Shown in pieces: positions 59,850-64,000 of a stretch of DNA of 64,000 nt (position 1 is the first letter of the stretch; each line of letters opens with the position of its first letter). Position numbers and translations under genes: made by a program. The notes beneath the pieces were generated by a model. That model searched no databases. It saw only the letters and a program-made list of their open reading frames with translations, and was not told where the DNA came from. Source of the DNA: Strix aluco (Eukaryota; Chordata; Aves; Strigiformes; Strigidae); NCBI RefSeq assembly GCF_031877795.1, contig NC_133942.1, positions 2,480,001 to 2,544,000 on the forward strand, read 5' to 3'.

Positions 59850-61212
59850 GTAAGTAAACAATGAGATAATTCCTAGCCCTTTGAGAACAGACTCAAGTTA
59901 GAACTACCTTCTGTGAACATCCATTTATTTTGACATAACACATTTGCATGTTTGTCAACTTTATTAACCAAACCGCTTAAGAACTTTTAATCCACTACTT
60001 GATTTCTATATTTGCATATTTTGCTAGCTCTGTTTTCCTCACCTGTTTGTGTATTCTTTCAGAAATATCGATCTAAATCCTGCAGAACTATTGTAGGGGG
60101 AAACAGGAAAGGATGAATTATTTGGGGATTTCTAATAGTATTATGTTACATACCCTTCTTGGAGGAAATGGCATAGTTTAATGTTATATCCTGTAACTCG
60201 TATAAAAGCAGGCAATGATTTCTTTAGAAAGGACTGAATGGTAAAAAGGAAAAGAAGAAAGGAAAAAAAAAGCCTAGTAATTAAACAGTAAATAGCTGGT
60301 TTTGGTAATAGCTATTCTAGGTGAACACAGTATACTGTAAGAACTTGAAGGAATAATGGGTGTAGGAGAGTAGAACTTCCCCAGCCCCCTCTACTTTTTA
60401 AATCTTTAGGAAATAAGAAATTAAATGTATTTGAGAGATTATATTTGCTATGTGGTAAGGAAATTGCAATCATGTAAAAATGGCTTTAAGGTGCTGTGTA
60501 GCCCTTCTGACTGGGGTTTCTTTAGTTCCAGTATCTGTGGGTACCTGCATGTACTCTAAAATACAATTTAGCATGAAGGTCTGGGGATCCCTGACCCTGT
60601 GCTTGTAAAACTTTGAAAGGTTTTCCTTTTGTGAGACCTTATTTTGTATTGTTAATTATGGAATTTAAGAATATCTTCTATTAGGTAATTGCGAAGTAAA
60701 AATCCAAGATAACTTACTGTAAGCTTTTTAAAATAAATATGACCATTTAAAAATAAACCCATTAAAATTCTTAATGACTTTGTAGCACTTAATAACAACA
60801 GGATTTGTTACAATGTTATTGGTTTTGTTACTTTCTTTTGATTTTTATTTATTTTGATCCTTACAAGGTCTGGGATGTAAATATCAAGTTTATACTTAAT
60901 TGATATTAACCTTGTCCCTTTTGTTGCTGTGTAAGGACACCTAATGATAGAAATGGTTACTCTACTGTGCTTAAAAACAAGAATTTTAAAAGATTGCACT
61001 GTTCAAGAGTGAATCTGAGTGGTTTATTACTTCAGGATCATATAATAAGTAGCTGAAATCCAAAATTATAATGCTTGTCATTTAGCTGATAGATCTGTGA
61101 TTCTATTCATAAATAAAACCAGCCATCAAAGAGCCTGAGTTAATGTGTAAAAGCTGTTTCTTTGAGATGTGTAACACTAATGTTATTTATGTCTCTTCAT
61201 TTCTAACACAAG
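59850..61212. other. Intron, no recognised content
   Basis: 1.36 kb of AT-rich unique sequence, with no recognised repeats or RNA genes. Confidence 0.55.
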
Positions 61213-61351
61213 GCTACGTAAAGATCTTTCTGAGAGCTCTGCCCTTGTACAGAGCTTGAAAAAAGATTTGCAGAGGAAAGAGGAAGAACATGCAGATTTG
61301 AAAGAGAAACTTTCTGATGCCACGAAACAAATTCAGCAAGTACACAAAGAG
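61213..61351 (+). CDS. KIF20B: KIF20B-like exon 8
   Basis: Acceptor AACACAAG ends at 61212. Completes a Leu codon from exon 7, then encodes LRKDLSESSALVQSLKKDLQ and RKEEEHADLKEKLSDATKQ, nearly identical in pattern to human KIF20B (LKADLQRKEEDYADLKEKL). Exits phase 0 at AAAGAG|GTTTGT, a weak donor. Confidence 0.92.
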
Positions 61352-62322
61352 GTTTGTAACCATAGGCCAAATGTTTCTTCTGCAAGTTTGTTTGGGGTTC
61401 TGTTAGTAAAACCTGTTTTCACAAGTCTCAAGCCACAGCTGTTAGAAGTGGTTCATAACAAGGCTGCGTTCAGCGATCCGTTTAGAGTGAGAGTGAGTCT
61501 AAAGTTCCATTGCCATTGAGCTGTGAGCTAAAGCCCGGAGGTCAAAACATGGATTAGTACTGATATTGAAGGGAGGGAGTAAATTTTATTGAGACACTTG
61601 AAAAAGGCTTGTCAAAAGTCGGCTAACCTGGTTATGGAGGAGGACTTTGTAATCTTCATAACAACAGTAGCCGTATGTTGTTGTTTGTGCTGACTGCAAA
61701 GCCTCAGAACTCAGACTTTTGGAAAATGCTCATCTCTGGGAGGAAAAGATGGATTAATTGGAAAAGGAGAGCACGAACTTCTAGAGACTTTTTAAAATCT
61801 GAGATGTTTTCTATTAAGTTTGGGGAAAATAAATGAAAAAATGGAATAACTTTTAGTAAAGTGGATTGTTAGTATTTAGTTACTAAGCAGTGGGATTTCT
61901 TAGAACCTCATGGGATATCACAAGAACTTAAAATCCAGAAGACTATTGCAAGAGTTTGGGCTTGAAAGTTAAGCTTTAAAAAAGTATTAATGTCTTCCCA
62001 GCAGCCTGACATTTCAGGACCTTTTCCCTACTCAACATGCAGTGTATAATCCTTTGAGAAGTAGCAAGGAGTGGATGGGATCATGTGTCAGGAAACACTT
62101 TTTTCTTTTGTTAGAGTAATGTCTTCTAAACACTTTTTTAGACAGCTTCAATGCTCCTTTCAATATATGAAAAACTTATTTATTCTTGACTGTCTTTAAA
62201 TACTTTATTTAATACTTATTGAGGCTCAGAATGAAAAGCTACTAATATGTAGCATGTGTATTTGTTTCTTTCAACATGTTTTTGACATGTTTTCTTTAAT
62301 TTGCTTTCAATGTGATATTTAG
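61352..62322. other. Intron where one expected KIF20B exon was not found
   Basis: In human KIF20B roughly 40 residues of coil separate the segments encoded by exons 8 and 9. No equivalent was recognised in these 971 bp. Exons 8 and 9 still join in phase 0, so loss of that exon would be frame-neutral. No other content was recognised. Confidence 0.5.
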
Positions 62323-62383
62323 GAGCACCTGAATAATGAGAAACTGGAAGAAGTCTCCAAACAGTATGAGAAAGTGTGTAAAG
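62323..62383 (+). CDS. KIF20B: KIF20B-like exon 9 (small)
   Basis: 61 bp from acceptor ATATTTAG to AAAG|GTCAGA (weak donor). Encodes EHLNNEKLEEVSKQYEKVCK, aligning with human KIF20B (EQLNNQKVEEAIQQYERACK). Phase 0 in, phase 1 out. Confidence 0.9.
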
Positions 62384-63003
62384 GTCAGAAAAAGCCCTTC
62401 TTGTGCCATTTTTTGGGTGTGGAATGGCAACATAATGAGTTGTGATGTTAACTAATTTGGAGAGTCTTGCATATTTATATTTTAAAATACTGAGAAACTC
62501 CAACCTGGACATTAAAATGTTGTAGTCAGGAACTAATTTTTATTGAATCATTATTAGCAGGAATATTTGAAAGCAAAGAAACAGTCTTAGAATAAGAAAC
62601 ATAAGCCCCAAAGAAAGGCTGGATTTGCTCTATCAGTGTTAACTTACTCGATATTGGTGTTTATTCGCCGCTTTAGCTGGCCATGTTAACAACATCGAAC
62701 ACTGACACATGAACTAGCACAGTAACAGTTTCTGCAGGTTTGATAAACACTCAGCAGTTGAACAATAGTTAGTTTTTCATCAATACCAGCCTTAGTCTGA
62801 TGTTAACACTGACATGCTCACCTAAATCAAGTTGATGAGAATCACTTCAGAATTCTGGATATGGAAAGTTCTGTAGAGATACTCTATTTCTTTCTAATAG
62901 AGCTTTAGATCTCAGGAAATGGGGGAAATTACTTGTGATGAAGGCACTTTGGGAGAGAATGGTGGGAGCTAGGATGGGGGCTCATCTGTAAATTTATTTT
63001 CAG
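62384..63003. other. Intron, no recognised content
   Basis: 620 bp ending in a normal-looking acceptor TTTATTTTCAG at 62993-63003. That is the ancestral 3' splice site of exon 10, now separated from most of the exon by the LTR. Confidence 0.65.
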
Positions 63004-63007
63004 ATCT

Positions 63008-63012
63008 GTGTG
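63008..63012 (+). repeat. Target-site duplication, left copy (GTGTG)
   Basis: GTGTG immediately precedes the LTR start TGTTGAGG. The matching copy is at 63419-63423. Removing the LTR and one copy restores the alignment with KIF20B, which supports these exact borders. The preceding TGTG run makes the left copy slightly ambiguous in isolation. Confidence 0.88.
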
Positions 63013-63418
63013 TGTTGAGGTTTGAGCTCAGCCGGCAGCCAGTCGCCATGTGGCAGCCGTTCACCTCCCCCCTCCCCGGTGAAACAGGGGAGGGACAAAA
63101 AGAGGAAAATTCGTAGGTTGAATAAAAAGAAAGAAATTTACTAAATATAACAAGAAAACAACAGTAACAATAGTGAGTCCAAAAAAATGGGTAAAATGCA
63201 GCAGTGTCTTACCAAGCATGGCAACCCCCCCCCCCCCCACCATAGCAGCACCCGACTGCACCCGAGACCGGCAGCGGCAGAGAGAGCCTGGCCCGGCTGT
63301 ACCCCCTGGGCACGGCATCGCCGGTGGGAAATACTCCAGTGAGCATTGGGACCACCCGCCAGCTGTGCTCCCTCTCAGCCCAGGGAAAGCTGACTCTGTC
63401 CTGGCCCAAATCAGGACA
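63013..63418 (-). mobile_element. Solo LTR of an avian ERVL-like endogenous retrovirus, antisense to the gene
   Basis: 406 bp with canonical ends (TGTTGAGG to AGGACA, TG..CA) and a 5-bp duplication GTGTG on each side, the length typical of ERVL. The composition matches a very common bird LTR family whose sense strand opens TGTCCTG and ends near a GCTGCCGGCTG motif; here those read on the - strand. It contains C14 (63225-63238) on the + strand. There are no internal retroviral genes, so it is a solo LTR left after recombination between two LTRs. It lies inside KIF20B-like exon 10 and ends with CAAATCAG|GACA, a usable + strand splice acceptor. Confidence 0.85.
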
Positions 63419-63423
63419 GTGTG
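63415..63423 (+). other. LTR-derived replacement exon start
   Basis: After the acceptor CAAATCAG (ends 63414), the nine bases GACAGTGTG (four LTR bases plus the right TSD copy GTGTG) take the place of the nine ancestral bases ATCTGTGTG at 63004-63012. Length and phase are identical. A moderately pyrimidine-rich tract (GACTCTGTCCTGGCCC) lies just upstream. Use of the site is inferred. Confidence 0.6.
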
Positions 63424-63593
63424 CAAAGGAAAAACTAATTGAAGATCTGCAGATGGCATTAGAAGAACAAGAACAGACTCAGATTAAACAAGGTCAAGTG
63501 CTTGAAGCCAAATTAGAAGAGACCAACAGATTAGTTCGGTGTAATCTCTCCATGCAAAGGGAACAAGGAGGCAAAATTGTTCTGGATGTATTG

Positions 63594-63610
63594 TATATAT
63601 ATATATATAT
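63594..63610. repeat. TA dinucleotide microsatellite
   Basis: 17-bp (TA)n tract in the intron between exons 10 and 11. Confidence 0.9.
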
Positions 63611-63819
63611 AGCTGCTTTAAATCTCTGTTTTGATTTGTTGAGTGTTATTTAGGCATTAATTGTATATAGGACATAACAAACTTCTAACAGTTAAAGGCT
63701 TCTGTTGTCCCTTTGTGGTCACAGCTGATAAATCCAAGTAACTTCAGTAGAAGGATGTGAATGTGGTCAATATACATTTAAACTGTGTGTTATATAACCT
63801 CATTTTGTGTACTGACTAG

Positions 63820-63955
63820 AACTGGAAGCATGGAAGCAGAAATACAGAGAGCTGAATAACCAGAGCAATAGTGACTGGCAGCAAAAGATGAGCAACACCA
63901 CGGAAAAAACAGAGATGAAAATGAGGAATTAATAAAGCTGCAAAAACAACTGAAG
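63820..63955 (+). pseudogene. KIF20B: KIF20B-like exon 11, frameshifted
   Basis: Acceptor TGACTAG ends at 63819; donor AAG|GTAAAA. In the expected phase it reads ELEAWKQKYRELNNQSNSDW, matching human KIF20B ELEKWKEKCNDLE..NNQ. It reaches TAA at 63930-63932. One base downstream in frame, the exon reads NEELIKLQKQLK, resembling the human continuation (VLGKLTNLQDEL) and ending exactly at the donor. The simplest explanation is a 1-bp deletion in the A6 tract at 63904-63909. A sequencing error in a homopolymer would look the same. Confidence 0.85.
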
Positions 63956-64000
63956 GTAAAATATGGTGATGTAATTCATACTTAGGTTTAAAACCATAAC

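Larger units (their letters stand above)
63004..63540 (+). pseudogene. KIF20B: KIF20B-like exon 10, split by a solo LTR
   Basis: The ancestral exon is 63004-63012 joined to 63424-63540. With the G from exon 9 it reads Asp-Leu-Cys-Ala, then KEKLIEDLQMALEEQEQTQ and QVLEAKLEETNRLV, aligning residue for residue with human KIF20B (DLNVKEKIIEDM..LEEQEQTQ..QVLEAKLEE). The LTR at 63013-63418 sits after the ninth exon base, and reading into it reaches a stop. Using the CAG at 63412-63414 near the LTR end as acceptor instead gives an exon of the same 126 bp and phase, changing only the first two residues. The 3' end is damaged: ending at 63540 (CGG T|GTAATC) makes TAA with exon 11, and ending at 63538 shifts the frame. 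Confidence 0.85.
50172..63955 (+). pseudogene. KIF20B: KIF20B-like stalk/tail gene segment, probably a decayed or 5'-truncated copy
   Basis: Eleven exons, spliced in consistent phase through exon 10, encode a coiled-coil protein co-linear with the stalk and tail of vertebrate KIF20B (MPHOSPH1). KIF20B is a plus-end kinesin of the kinesin-6 family acting at the spindle midzone and midbody in late cytokinesis. Diagnostic stretches are KIREEVMQEF, SLEDPQEAT, QNERIQELMDIVEQK, DLQRKEEEHADLKEKL, ALEEQEQTQ and QVLEAKLEE. The motor domain is not in the window; the sequence begins just after it and stops before the C-terminal tail. Lesions: an LTR inside exon 10, a stop formed at the exon 10/11 junction, a 1-bp deletion in exon 11, an ambiguous exon 6 start, and one expected coil exon not found. 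I favour a pseudogene. A functional gene with assembly errors in homopolymers is the alternative. Confidence 0.75.

Noticed and set aside
63061..63459. Open frames across the LTR on both strands
   Set aside because: They lie in the GC-rich LTR and its C14 tract. A solo LTR has no coding region, and the + strand frame is coding only downstream of 63415, where it is KIF20B-like exon 10.

Overview
The window is eukaryotic and almost certainly avian. It carries a CR1 retrotransposon with the typical bird tail of repeated TTCTGTGA units. It also has a solo LTR resembling the avian ERVL class, and exons of a vertebrate kinesin, KIF20B. No prokaryotic features, RNA genes or CRISPR arrays were seen. 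Calls come from reading the sequence and from family knowledge; no database search was run.

Region 1 (1-44507) is one uninterrupted head-to-tail array of a 245-bp, 61% GC, CpG-rich monomer, about 181-182 copies, all in one orientation. It enters from beyond the left edge. Shared private variants show nested higher-order structure: 5-, 9-, 11- and 21-monomer blocks, and a 10.85-kb segment repeated almost perfectly 17,392 bp downstream. Open frames on both strands of each monomer are frame artefacts, not genes.

Region 2 (44508-48688) is a near-full-length CR1 LINE on the + strand. It has a 5'UTR, ORF1 (CxxC motif, coiled coil, SGNH-esterase-like domain), ORF2 (AP endonuclease plus reverse transcriptase) and a 3' tail. 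Four disabling lesions are visible. The last satellite monomer stops where the CR1 5'UTR begins, with the element facing away from the array. This raises the idea that the monomer is, or derives from, a CR1 promoter unit, like the tandem monomers of mouse L1.

Region 3 (48689-64000) is unique, AT-richer DNA. It holds at least eleven exons of the KIF20B stalk/tail on the + strand (50172-63955), in consistent splice phase down to exon 10. The motor-domain exons are absent. They may lie beyond the array, or this may be a 5'-truncated copy. Several lesions suggest decay: an antisense solo LTR inside a coding exon, a stop created at the exon 10/11 junction, a 1-bp deletion in exon 11, and one coil exon that cannot be found. 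The LTR insertion is notable because the LTR end supplies a replacement splice acceptor that gives exactly the same exon length and phase.
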